A DNA stretch of 64,000 bases from Dermatophagoides farinae. Its lineage: Eukaryota; Arthropoda; Arachnida; Sarcoptiformes; Pyroglyphidae. The stretch spans positions 1,283,001 through 1,347,000 of the forward strand of contig NC_134684.1 in the NCBI RefSeq assembly GCF_024713945.1, read 5' to 3'. Position 1 is the first letter of the stretch; each line of letters opens with the position of its first letter. A model generated the notes under the pieces. It searched no databases, was not told the origin of the DNA, and was given only the letters and a program-made list of their open reading frames with translations. Positions 49,835-61,250 of this stretch are shown here, piece after piece. The translations under genes were made by a program, and so were the position numbers.

Positions 49835-51190
49835 TTATGTGTGTGTGTGATTATTATATTTAGGCAAGAATATAACAACAAAAAAAAGGATAATGATGGA
49901 ACGATGATGATGATTATCTAAAATGACAATAAGCAATAAACTAAGGTCAAAAAACGTAAAACAATTAAAATGAGATTAACACTTACCAAAATAAAATAGT
50001 GGAATTTTCTTACGGCAAAAAAACAAATTGACAGACAAAAGAAAAATCAACGTTTATTGAATCTGTGATCTTTATAAAGAGCAAACTGATTGTTTCGTTG
50101 CTCTTTAATCAAAGATCCTGGAACATTCACACACAAACAAACAAACAAACAAAAAAAATGACCAATTTATCAAATTTTTTCTTAAAAAAAAAAATAAAGA
50201 TGAATCTTGACAAACAACACACACACACACAAAATCTAAAATATTTCGCGACAAAGTATATGATCGAGAGAAAAAAAAGATGTGTGCATCAGCAACAGCA
50301 GCAGCAGCAGCCATCAAACATTATTTTCCATACATAACATACACACACACACCATACGAACATAACTTGTGAAACACCAGAAGAAGAATAAATATATGGA
50401 ACTTCAGCCTATCAAGTGGTGGTAGTAGCAAACAACAATAATAATAATAGAATTGAGTGTTCTTAATAAGTTAACTGCAATAGCCGGCGCCACTATCGAC
50501 GTATATATTATTGTTATTATTATATGGCATGCATGTATGTATATTATCGGTGTGTATATATACACGACGAACACACACAAAATTTGATGGCCGCCATTGG
50601 TTATAATACGCATGATCGATATCTTTTATTCATTCATTTCATCATTAAGTTGCTTTGGTTGTGTGGCCCATTTGTTGATGTTGTTGGCTAAAATTGCAAT
50701 TTTTTTTTTTTTGGTTTGAACAAAATTAAAATTACGCGGCAATTTCGAATTTTTTTCATTTTTTTTTTGAAAATTTAAAATTCGAAAATGATCAAGACAT
50801 ACATATGAAATGGAAACTACTTTGGAAGAAATGTTTTTTTTTTCATTTTTTTTCGAATTTATTTATGATGATGATGATGATGAAAAAAAAATCTTGTATT
50901 TTCAAAATAGCGTCACACCTTGGTGTGTGATTACGGAGTAATTTTTTTCAATCTATAATTTCAATTCAATTAAATATCACACCGATGGTGTGGATAATTG
51001 TGCTAAAGAGTCAACATTCTTGTCAATCAAATGTGTTGACTATATATATAATGGTTGTCATTTAGAATATATGGGATGATCATCATCACTTATTATTATT
51101 ATTATTATTATTGACTTTATCCACTTATCATTATTGATTATTACATCGAATGTGTAGGATAAATTGCTTTCTTTCATTTTATTTTCTAAC
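49835..51190. promoter_or_regulatory. Divergent intergenic region between ANP32 and the four-pass protein gene
   Basis: About 1.36 kb between divergently transcribed genes, so it should hold both promoters and 5' UTRs. It contains (CA)n at 50,218-50,230, a (CAG)n block at 50,289-50,310 and AT-rich runs; a patch at 50,480-50,600 is less repetitive. I cannot identify a TATA box or initiator with confidence. Confidence 0.45.
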
Positions 51191-51901
51191 ATGGCAGAAA
51201 AAAATGCAACAACACTCAACAATGTTTGCTATAGTTGTGTTGGTGATGGTGATGATGATGATGATATAATCAGTAGTAAGCAAAATAACATCATATCAAC
51301 AATGACTACGATGATGAGTACTGAAAACGAAAATCATCAACAAAAAGAACATCTTTCGAATATAATCGTAGCCAATAATCGTAATTCCAATATTGATCAT
51401 TTATATCGCGCCCAAATGTCGATCCAAACAATGTATAAACGTATCCAAGATAAATTGGATCATTTAAATAATAAAATTTTATTCTCAATTTTTCTTTGTT
51501 TTGTATCATTTCTGTTCATCATAATGGCCATTGTGGTTTATTATTCAACCAATAAGGTATGATTTATTTTTTTTTTTTTAGGACCAGAATTAAATTTAAT
51601 CACATCTATTTGCATTTAGGAATCTGTTGTTGCTTCAGTGGTGGCCAGTGCTTTATTCGCGAATATTCTTAATCTAGTCACATTGTGTGCCAATCATTGT
51701 GGAAATTATTTTATCGTCTATCTTTATTGCATGTTAACATTGTTACATATTTTAGTCAACATTTTCATTGCAATTTCATTTCCATGGTTCTTTTTGATAA
51801 TATTGTTCCAGATTTTTGCCGTAATATTGACTACAGCACATTTACGACGAATAAAACGAGAACAATTTCCAACGTTTCGTACTAATAATGAATATTTATA
51901 A
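51191..51901 (+). CDS. Four-pass membrane protein, family not recognised
   Basis: Two exons (51,191-51,556 and 51,620-51,901) joined in phase 0 across a 63-bp intron (AAG|GTATGA ... TTTAG|GAA) give 215 residues. The start ATG 51,191 (MAEKNATT) has a favourable AAC context. The N-terminal 90 residues are hydrophilic, with an acidic run (GDGDDDDD). Four hydrophobic helices lie at about 96-118, 124-147, 153-176 and 177-195, followed by a short basic tail (LRRIKREQF). There is no CCG motif or large loop of true tetraspanins. Both ends would be cytoplasmic if all four helices cross. A possible poly(A) signal AATAAA begins at 51,902, right after the stop codon. The function is unknown. MCAT starts only 170 bp downstream on the same strand. 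Confidence 0.75.
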
Positions 51902-51907
51902 AATAAA
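51902..51907 (+). terminator. Poly(A) signal AATAAA of the four-pass protein gene
   Basis: AATAAA directly after the stop codon, repeated in overlapping form. It is a plausible signal because only 170 bp separate this stop from the next start. Confidence 0.5.
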
Positions 51908-52074
51908 ATAAAAAAAAACCGTTATCTAATTTTTTTCTTCTTGTCCAAAAATTTACTCAAAATAAATCGTCTTTTGATTGTTCTTTCAATCGATACTATC
52001 GATTCTGTTTACGATTCTGATCACATGTTTACCATTTAATTTTTGAATTTTAACATTTGTTTATGTTTATAAAA

Positions 52075-53208
52075 ATGATCTCAAGAACGATAAGATCATA
52101 TCAATTCCCTCAACGGATACGAATTGTATCCATTCGTTTTTGTAGCAATAATTCAACCGATTTGAAAGAAAATGAAAAAATTACCGACATTCAAAAACAA
52201 CGACAATTGGATTCACAATTACATCTGGTCAAATCACGTCTGAAAATAGATCCAAGAGATACAAGTATCATACTGTTTCCTGGACAAGGTAGCCAATTTA
52301 TTGGAATGGGTTCGGCCATTTTTGATACACCAAATGTAGAAAAATTATTTGCAAAAGCCAAAACAATACTTGGATATGATTTGCTGAAACTTTGCATCAA
52401 CGGACCAATAGAAATGTTGAGTAAAACTGAACATTGTCAGCCGGCAATATTTGTCACATCATTAGGAGCAGTTGAATATCTACGCCATAGGCAAACAAGT
52501 GAAGTGGAATCATGTGTAGCTACCGCTGGATTTAGTATCGGTGAAATAACTTCGTTAGTGTTTGCTAATGCCATGTCATTTGAAGATGGTTTACGTCTTG
52601 TCAAACTTCGTGCCGAAGCTATGCAATTAGCTTCAGAAACGGTACCGTCAGCAATGTGTACAGTATTTTTGTACGCTGATGCTGAAATCAAAATGGCATG
52701 TCAAGCTGCCCGAGAATGGTGCAAACGATTACAGATACCCGAAGAACATGCCGTTTGTTCAATAGCTAATCACCTGTTTCCACATTGTAAAGTGATTGCT
52801 GGTCATGAAGAAGCCATCAAATTCTTACAGCTAAATGCAAAAGATTTTGGTATCAAACGAATGCGACGTTTACCTGTTTCTGGTGCATTTCATACAAATT
52901 TAATGAAACCAGCCAAAAAAGTGTTGGAAAAAGTACTAGAAAAGATTCATCTAGAAATACCATTAATACCTGTATATTCAAATTATGATGCTAAAATTTA
53001 TCGTTCTGTGAATGAAATACGTGAAAAATTAGCACTACAAATTTGTTCACCAGTAAAATGGGAACAAATTCTACATCGAATGTATGATCGACCAGATGAT
53101 ACACCATATCCACAAACATATGAATGTGGTCCAGGAACTGGTTTATTATCAACACTTGAAATGGTTAATCGTGTTGCACGTAAACATAGTAAACATGTCA
53201 AAGTTTAA
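52075..53208 (+). CDS. MCAT: Malonyl-CoA:ACP acyltransferase, mitochondrial
   Basis: A single 378-codon exon (377 aa). The enzyme moves malonyl from CoA to the mitochondrial acyl carrier protein, the entry step of type II fatty-acid synthesis that supplies lipoic-acid precursors. The first ~25 residues (MISRTIRSYQFPQRIRIVSI) are basic and lack acids, a mitochondrial targeting signal. The FabD fold shows FPGQGSQ (68-74), the nucleophile in AGFSIGE (Ser154, a variant of the usual GHSxGE), the conserved Arg179 in LRAEAMQ and the catalytic His273 in SGAFHT. PVYSN follows at about 299-303. An ATG 12 bases upstream (52,063) is in frame; the later one is chosen for its AAAA context. It is convergent with coronin, 351 bp apart stop to stop. 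Confidence 0.95.
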   Translation: MISRTIRSYQFPQRIRIVSIRFCSNNSTDLKENEKITDIQKQRQLDSQLHLVKSRLKIDPRDTSIILFPGQGSQFIGMGSAIFDTPNVEKLFAKAKTILGYDLLKLCINGPIEMLSKTEHCQPAIFVTSLGAVEYLRHRQTSEVESCVATAGFSIGEITSLVFANAMSFEDGLRLVKLRAEAMQLASETVPSAMCTVFLYADAEIKMACQAAREWCKRLQIPEEHAVCSIANHLFPHCKVIAGHEEAIKFLQLNAKDFGIKRMRRLPVSGAFHTNLMKPAKKVLEKVLEKIHLEIPLIPVYSNYDAKIYRSVNEIREKLALQICSPVKWEQILHRMYDRPDDTPYPQTYECGPGTGLLSTLEMVNRVARKHSKHVKV

Positions 53209-53559
53209 TATATGATGATAATAATAATAATTCAATTTAATTCATAAAATCGAATTAACTAAATGTTGTTATTGTTTTTTTTAAATGATGAGCAATTAAT
53301 AATGATGAGTCAATATATTATTGCCTGCTAAAAAATCGTAATTTAAGTTTTTTTTTGTCATGTGAATGATTCAGTTATGAAGATTATTGTCAGCTGATCA
53401 AATAAGAATTATACACAAAAGTCCAAAACAAGAAAAAAAAACAAACTGAAAATGCAAATAAAATAAAATCTTTGGGTGTGTGTGTGTGTGTATGTGATTG
53501 TAAATAATTAAATAAAGATCAATCAATTGTCAAGTATTTTTTCTTCAGTCATCAATTAA
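53209..53559. other. Convergent 3' flank of MCAT and coronin
   Basis: AT-rich, with a (GT)n stretch at 53,475-53,491. Plus-strand AATAAA signals lie at 53,457-53,467, about 250 bp past the MCAT stop; the 3' UTRs of the two genes may overlap. Confidence 0.6.
53457..53467 (+). terminator. Poly(A) signals (two overlapping AATAAA) for MCAT
   Basis: Two overlapping AATAAA hexamers at 53,457-53,462 and 53,462-53,467, correctly placed for the MCAT 3' end. Confidence 0.5.
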
Positions 53560-56500
53560 TCAATTTGATCGGATGTTAATGTTTTTCAGTATACTTTCAA
53601 GTTCTTCGATTTGTTTGTTTTTTTCATTCAATTGTGATTGTAATTTATGTATGATAGCACGTTGTTCTTGGAACGCTCGCCAAAGCTGTCAAAAGGAAAA
53701 AAAAGAATGATATTAAAATTTTAACATTATCCACAAACTAACCTCTCGTTCATTTTTTGGATTTGGATCCAATTCTTCTTCTTCTTCTTCGAGATCTTTA
53801 TTATTAATTTTCATGCAAATAGGTGAAATATTATTATCTACACGATCTCCGTTATTTTCACCTTCAGTGGTGGTAGATGTGGTGGTATTAAAGCTTTCAT
53901 TACTATTATTTGTATGGCTTATAGTGGCAGAAAAGGCTAATTCTTCAGCAATGCTATCATCGGTTGTATTTGCATCGGCTGCTGCCGAATCATTCGAATC
54001 ATCATCATCATCATCATCTTGATCATAATCATCATCATCATCGTCATCATCTTTGAGCGTGATCATATTTGGTATAGCAGGTGGCAGGTGATGTTTGACT
54101 TGATTTAAACTGACTATATCACACATTGGTTTCGATAATTGTTCAGCATCTCGATTGAGATCATCATCATCCTTGATCCATGGTAATCGAGATCGTAACG
54201 GAACATTTGATGATGATTTCGTGATTGATTCACGAAAATTTTGTGCCAATGCTGATTCAGATTTCATTGGTTTCGATTGAATGAAATTTTGTTTTCCATT
54301 CGTTTCGAAATGATCATTTGAATGACTTTTTCGCGGTGTTGAACCATTCACTTTTCTTTGCTCGTTATTTAAACAATGGCCATTCTGTCGTGGTTTTTCC
54401 TGTTTATGACCATTAGATAAAGCCTGTTGCTTTTGAGGCTTTTCATCATCATCATCATTATTATCATCAATGTAATCCTTTTCCCGATAATCAACAGCAT
54501 TTGCTTTCGATATGAATTCCAATTTGCGTTCACCAATGGCTGTTTTGATAACCGGATTAAATGATTGTTGAATAAAAATAGGTTTGTTGGTTTTAGCACC
54601 TGCGCCTGTCTATTAAAATCGATAGAAAGGATTAAATTTAAGCTTTAATGTAATCTCTCGAAAGTGTAAAATATACCTTTAGATTGAACAAAACAGGATT
54701 ACGATTCTGACCACTAAGCCATTGATCGGCCGTCAAAGCTGGCGTTGGTGCAGCAGTATCAGGGAAAACATCTGATTGAAATTGTTCAGATTTCCGTGGT
54801 ACTATCATCGAAATGGGCTCACAAATATGTTTGGTTGCATGTAATTTGTAGAAACGAACAATTTCACATTTGTAAACATCACATCCACGTTTAGGCATCA
54901 TTCCAAGACTACGTTGTGGAAATCCGGATAAAAATTGTGAAAGATAATGACAATAGGGATGTTCATCGGTAGTTTCATAATATCGAATATTGCCATCACC
55001 TTTACCGGCTACATAAACCATACGTGTATCATGATCATAATAGGGAAATAAAACACCAGATGATGAATCAATATTTTCGATTGTAAGCGGTGAAGTTAGA
55101 TCACGTTCCGACCAAACAGCCCATTGACGATCACTGTAGCGAGAGAAACCGACGGTGAATAATCGTTGTGAATCGCCCAAATAGACAACTTTCGATGCTT
55201 TGGTTCCATGATGACAAAGACCTTCATTAACAACTTGTGTGGATCTTGGGTCGATGATTCGCAATTTTTTATCTTTGCTTGTCGTTGCTATTAGACTTCC
55301 ATCACGATTGAATGACATTGAATGAATGGTTTCAGTATGACAGGTGATTACACGACAAACATCAGCAGTCAATGTATTCCATACGATCATCAAATGATCC
55401 GAACCAGCCGATACAAGTATATTATCAGCTGTTGGATGCCATTCAATAAAATTTACTCGACGTTTATGACCTCTCAATTCAATAATAGGTTGTTGCATAT
55501 TACGGCTAAGTAGACCTTCATCCGGTATATACCAAAGTTTGATTGTCGTATCATCCGAACATGATGCAATAACATTATCGTTGAATGGATTCCATTTAAT
55601 ATCATAGATTTGACCACGATGACCGGTTACACGTCCTGCATGTGAATCAATACGTCCAGCCTAGTAAAAAACAAAAATTTACAACGGTCATTTATATGAT
55701 TATTAATAACTAATTTTTTTTCTTGACCGAATTTTGTTTTTATAATTGATAATCACAATGGTTAAATATCATTCAATTAACCAGTGAAAAAAAATCTATT
55801 CCTAACATATGCTTCCACCATTCAATAATAAAAATCATTGAAGCATTTTAAATATTCATAATACGACTGGACATTAATTTATGGCAGAGAAAAAAAAAAG
55901 AAAAGAAAAGATAAATTCACAGCAATATGGTCATCACATATTGTAGGAAGAAAATTCAATAAATTGGAATTTGGAGTGAGCTGATTAATTGAATTTTTTT
56001 TTTGTTTTCATGATTAAAAAAAGTTTAATCTTTTTTCTTAATTCTATAAAATTGCATTGTTCATTTTCTGTTTTGTTTTTCAACATTTGTCTTAATTTAT
56101 TCATCATGTAAGACATATATTTAGGAGAGAGAGATTGGTGTCATATACATAATAAACACAAATGTATTTAGTGATTTGATATGTATGCAAATGAACCAGT
56201 CGTCTGGATCTATAAATATATTATATATCTAGTTCAAAAGTATCAAATATTATATATATTCACATGTGAATCAAATTAACGACATTCAACAACAAAAAAA
56301 CTTCTTTCATTCGAACAAAAAAAATGACACGAAACCAAGGTAAGTATCGATATCATAAAAAGAAGGAAAAAACTCATAAATCTAGATCATCATCATCTAT
56401 AACACATCTACAAATAATGCGATTCTACAATCAAAAGTGGGTGTTTTTGAGTTTTTTTTTGAGTTCGACAAAATGGTTCAATCAACTTTTGGCTAGATCA

Positions 56501-57794
56501 TGATAATAATAATAATAATCATCATCATCATTCAAGTCCATTAACATTGAAAAATCATTTCAATAATAAATTATTTTTCCAAATGGAGTCATTTGCTGAA
56601 ATGGATTTATTTATTTCTACCCCCTGTATTTTTCATCTTGAATGTTGGGTAAATGAACCTATTATTATTATCATCATCATCATCATCATAATGATGATTA
56701 TCAATATCATGAATAAATTCATCATCATAACGTTAGTTATATGCAAATGACATTTAGAAGGGGTTAAATTAACCATCAAAATTGAATTGGTCATTCTGTA
56801 CTTCACACACTTTTTTCTGCCATCTAAAACCTTTAGATTGATTTAGTCCTTTTGTTTGCTAATAATAATAATAATTTGTTGTTGTTTGAATCGATAGATT
56901 GCATTATTAACAATATCCAATAACAGAAATCATTTAATATACTCTAATTCCTTGATCATCTATGATGATGAATGAGAACATTTATCCTGCCGTATTTTTT
57001 TTCTCTACATATGTGGTGTTTTTTATACTCTAAATAAAAAATTCGGTCATGAAAAATGTAGAAAAAAATGCAACTTACTTTATCGATAGGTATGATGATG
57101 AAGCTTCCACCACCACACGATTCAGTCACGATTGCCAAAAACTGTGTGAATAAATGATGAATGAATGGGTTGATGAGAGAAAAAAAAGTAAATAAAGAAT
57201 ATTATTATTAAGGAATATAATCACACGACAATTGAATAGAATAAAAAAAAAACAAAATTAGATTTGATGATTCTATCCTCGTGTGTGAGCTATCGGAGGT
57301 TATTGACACACACATAAAAATAACTAATCGAAATTTTGACAAAATGAAAAAGTGCATGTGTGTGTGATTCAAGCAAATTCAAAACTTTTTACTTTTTTTA
57401 AAAAAAAATTTACCTTTGGATTAGCTGCACAAAAATTGCTATCATGTGCATTTTTCGTTATCTGTACATTATCATAACATTGATCTTTTCTGGCAACCAT
57501 TCCATAAACATGACGATATTTTGATACACGAACACCTTTAAAAAGGGCCTAAGTAATAATAATAACAATTAAGAAGAAAATGAATAGAAATTTTGGATAC
57601 GGAAGGAAGTGAGAGAAAAAAAACGGAAAAAGTTATACATAAATTAGCTATAATAGATCATTATATTAATGGTCAATCGTTCTAATGAAAATGTAATGAT
57701 CCACCCAATTTTTTTTGTAATGACAAGTCATAACATGACAAACAAACACACACACAAACAAAACAAGCAAACAAACCTTGCTATAATATGACAT
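53560..57794 (-). CDS. coro: Coronin (WD40 actin-binding protein)
   Basis: Six exons (57,777-57,794; 57,414-57,548; 57,079-57,141; 54,677-55,660; 53,743-54,609; 53,560-53,685), all phase 0, give 730 residues. Residues 7-30 contain the coronin signature KGVRVSKYRHVYG. The beta-propeller follows with repeats GHRGQIYDIKWNP...SDDTTIKLW and GHKRRVNFIEWHP...SDHLMIVWN, plus the DKKLRIIDPR block and MPKRGCDVYKCEIVRFYKL of the conserved C-terminal extension. The last exon (LWRAFQEQRAIIHKLQSQLN, then heptads) is the trimerising coiled coil. Between them a 289-codon exon encodes a disordered linker with an Asp-rich run near residues 585-606; this makes the protein about 250 residues longer than typical type I coronins. 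Coronins bind F-actin and Arp2/3 at the cell cortex. A second first exon may lie at 59,806-59,844. Confidence 0.95.
55661..57078 (-). other. Coronin intron 3, 1.4 kb
   Basis: AT-rich sequence between the exons ending at 57,079 and starting at 55,660, with acceptor TTTTTTACTAG. It is the longest intron between the confirmed exons; it holds A/T runs and (ATC)n arrays near 56,515 and 56,670-56,690 but no recognisable exon. Confidence 0.8.
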
Positions 57795-59805
57795 TATGTT
57801 AATGTTTTATTGATGAATATTTGTCTGGAACGAATGTTTTTTTTTCTTCCTATTTGTGTAGGTGGATCGATCGATTGATTGTCATCGAACTGTGGATAAC
57901 ATATGAATGGTGAAATAAAAACAAAATTTTTTTTTTCTGTTGGAAATTGAAAACTAAAGGGGCTTAAAATGATATCACAAACTGATTGATTGGATCAAAG
58001 ATCAAGAAAACATCATTATTATATATCATATCTGTGTAGAGAGAAAGAATTGGGTATTTAAAAATATCACAAATCAATTTCCATTCTCTTGTTGCTCGAT
58101 GTTAAATAAATTGAATTGTAAAAAAAAACGGGTTGAAAGTGGTCTGTCATCACACTAACACAGAAAAAAAGGTAATCGCATCAATTATCACAAAATTAGT
58201 GTGAAAGAAATGTCGATGATGATGAATTATCAATTTGGATGATGATGATGATGTGTGTGTGTGTGTGTATGTGTGTGTTTGAATCATTAATATTTATAGT
58301 GCCTGATCGATTAATTAATCATCAACAACAACAATAATGAATGAAGGAATGAAATGACAGATTATTTCAGAAAAAAATAATGAAGCATCACAATTGTAAA
58401 TCAATCAATAATATTTTGAAAAAGTTGAATTCTGTCTATTTAAGAATTGAATTGAATCCAAAATCTTAATGTTCTTCATATCATCAACATAATAATGAAA
58501 ACGTTTCAGGTTAAAACGTAGAATAAGAATTGTACAAACAAACAAAAAAAACAAACAAACAAACAAAAAAACACGCACAAAATCTTTTTGAATTATGCTC
58601 ACACATATAAAACAGATTATATAAAGATATGAAACACTTGACAATCATGATCGAAAAATAGATGTTTATGTGGGCTTGTTGTTGTTGTTGTTGTTGTTGT
58701 TGCTCATTTACTTTTTTGTTTTTGTCTTTGGTTCATTTCATCGTTCATTGATATCGACGAACCGAATATCTGCAATACATGGTGTGGATGTGTTTGATAT
58801 AAAAAGCGGCTCGGCGATTTTCATATAACTTTTTTTTTTCGCTGGTCGCACACACACACAAACTGCAGTTTTCATCACTGATCAGACGATCAGAAAGGCT
58901 AGTCAATTCAACAACAACCAAAAGCGAAACAAAACAAAAAAAACTGGTCTCGAAGACTCTCGTATACTAAACAATGCTACATATTACCTATGTGATGATG
59001 ATGCCCATTTCATTTACAATTCAATTCGATCTGAATTCAAGAATGTCCTGGCCTGACTAAATTTTTTTTTTTGTGAATCCACTTAACCGTGACAATCATA
59101 TGAGAGAGAGAGAGAGGGAAAAAGAAAAGAGATCTTTGGCTTTTGGTCTGTTCTCTTTTTCTCTCTTTTTCAGGCAGCGATGGATTTAACGATACACTAA
59201 AAAAGACTGAAATAATGGTGAATTGCAAGCAATCTATGATTATGTTTGTGTGTGTGTAATAGATTCGGTTTCATAGGCGTTGTCATCATTTATAAAACGT
59301 CTGTAAAATTGCATACCAAATGGTTGTAGTGGTGGTGATGATGATGATGATGATGGATTATAAGAATGGATTATTGAATGGCGTGATATATCAAATATAC
59401 TGTTAAAAAAGAGTATGGTTTTTCATTTGGTCAAATTAATATGGATTGTAAAGAGAAAATCCATAGATTGCTTGTTGTTGCTGTTTTTTTGTTTTGTTTA
59501 GTCTATTACCAATTGCAATTGTCGACCAGAATATCATACATTTTGACACTAATTATGCTCTGACTTGCCATTTTAATCATCATCATCATCATCATCATTA
59601 ATAATAATGGAAAATCATAATTATATGAATGAATGTAGTCATCATGGTCAAGCAATAATAATAATAACAATGAAGATGATCATGATTGGCTAGCAGCAAC
59701 TATAACAACAATATAACTTTTCATCATCATCATCAGGAAACATTTTCAAATGACCGAAAAAAAAGTGTAGCAAATTAATTTTTCAACAAAACAAAAAAAA
59801 ATTAC
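57795..59805. other. Coronin upstream region / intron of the longer transcript
   Basis: About 2 kb with (GT)n near 58,253-58,279, (GTT)9 at 58,676-58,702, CA and GA tracts, and (GAT)n near 59,335. A repeat-poor patch at 58,740-58,960 is a candidate promoter for the short first exon MSYYSK. No additional exon was seen. Confidence 0.5.
58676..58702. repeat. (GTT)9 microsatellite
   Basis: Nine uninterrupted GTT units. Confidence 0.9.
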
Positions 59806-59844
59806 CTTTTCGTTGATTTCAATATCATCGATAGTATCGAACAT
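59806..59844 (-). CDS. coro: Probable alternative first coding exon of coronin
   Basis: Thirteen codons (MFDTIDDIEINEK) start at ATG 59,844 and end in phase 0 at AAG|GTAATT. Spliced to the coronin exon at 57,548 it would read ...INEK-ALFKGVRVSKYRH, in the same frame as the shorter first exon MSYYSK-ALFKG (57,777-57,794). No other gene lies to the left on this strand before coronin. It would give a coronin with a longer acidic N-terminus and a second promoter. RNA evidence would decide. Confidence 0.55.
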
Positions 59845-61250
59845 GATTGAGTGAGGAAATGGATGAGCTATATAATTCGATAAAAGAATGGTGAATTCTT
59901 GAATTTTTTAATGATTTTTTTTATTACGACACAGTCAAATGAATTTCGTTGGAAAAAATTTTTTTTTCATTAAAGAATCAGAGCAGAATTTTCTTGGTTG
60001 ATATATTTGCCAAGAATTTGGTGGATGGTTGAAAAATAGTGTGAATAAGCGAAAAGTATGTCGATGTTTTCTCTCGTTGATGATGTCTTTGTATATACAG
60101 CATGCAACTATATTATTTGTTTATGTTTTAAATAAAGTTTCGAGATTTGGCTGTACAAATTAATAAGTTTGATGATGATTTGATCGGATATGCCCATTCG
60201 ATTCGATTGATAGGAAAACGACAAATTACATTATTGCATACATGATGACAAGAGAAATTTACTCAATTTCATTTATGATTAGAAATTACTATTTAGAAAT
60301 AGTAAATATAACCACAATATATGATTATATATAAAGTAAAATACAAAAAAGGTTTGAGAATGACCCACCTACAACTACATATACAAAGCAATTGATGATG
60401 AAAAGACGAATAGAGCAATATTGCAATCTTTTTTTTTGACATTAATTCATTGACCAATCAAAACAATCAAAAAAAAACACAGATTAATTTTCTGTCAATG
60501 TTGAATTTTAATGATTGAAAGAGTATAACAAGAAATTCTTAATTCAACTTTATGACTTTTGAATACGTTGATTTGTTTCTGTTGATGAAATACACACACA
60601 CATACTATTTTCACTCATCATAAATTATCAATCGACAAAGACACACACACAACGAGAGAGATCATAGAAAATGCAGAATTTGGACTGTTCTTCAAAATCA
60701 GAAGAATATTGCAAGTTGCGGATTGTCCCAAAAAACAAAAAACAAAAATCGAATCGACATTCATACTGAAATGATGGGCTCCATGCTATATAGAATATTT
60801 TTTCCTTCATTCAATTGAATAGATTCTGGCGCGTTCGAAAACCAAAATAACGAGGTCAGAAAACAATCAGTCAATATTCAAAAATGACGTAACTTTTTTT
60901 AAAAAAAATTCAATTTTTCAAAAAAAAAAAAATTTTATTAATTAAAAATAAATAAAAATTTCATTTATATATAAAAAAAAAATTCATCATTCATATCATT
61001 TCAAAATATTCAAATAATAATAACATACATGCATGCATAATAATAAATTTTGAAATAAAATATCACGATGATGCTTGATTTTCTTCTCTTCGAACAAAAA
61101 AAAAAAAAAAAAAATTATAAAAAACCAATATTTGATTCAAACGAAAAAAAATGATAATCCAGAATCAAGAGAAAAAAACATATCCACTATATTGATCGGT
61201 GATTCATTACTGAGAGAAAAAAAATATGTTATATCATATCTCACTATATA
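59845..61250. other. Intergenic DNA between coronin and FCHo
   Basis: AT-rich, with A/T runs and an ATGCATGCAT stretch near 61,027. It should contain the FCHo 3' end (an AATAAA on the minus strand lies at 60,943-60,948) and an upstream promoter of coronin. No exon was seen. Confidence 0.6.
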
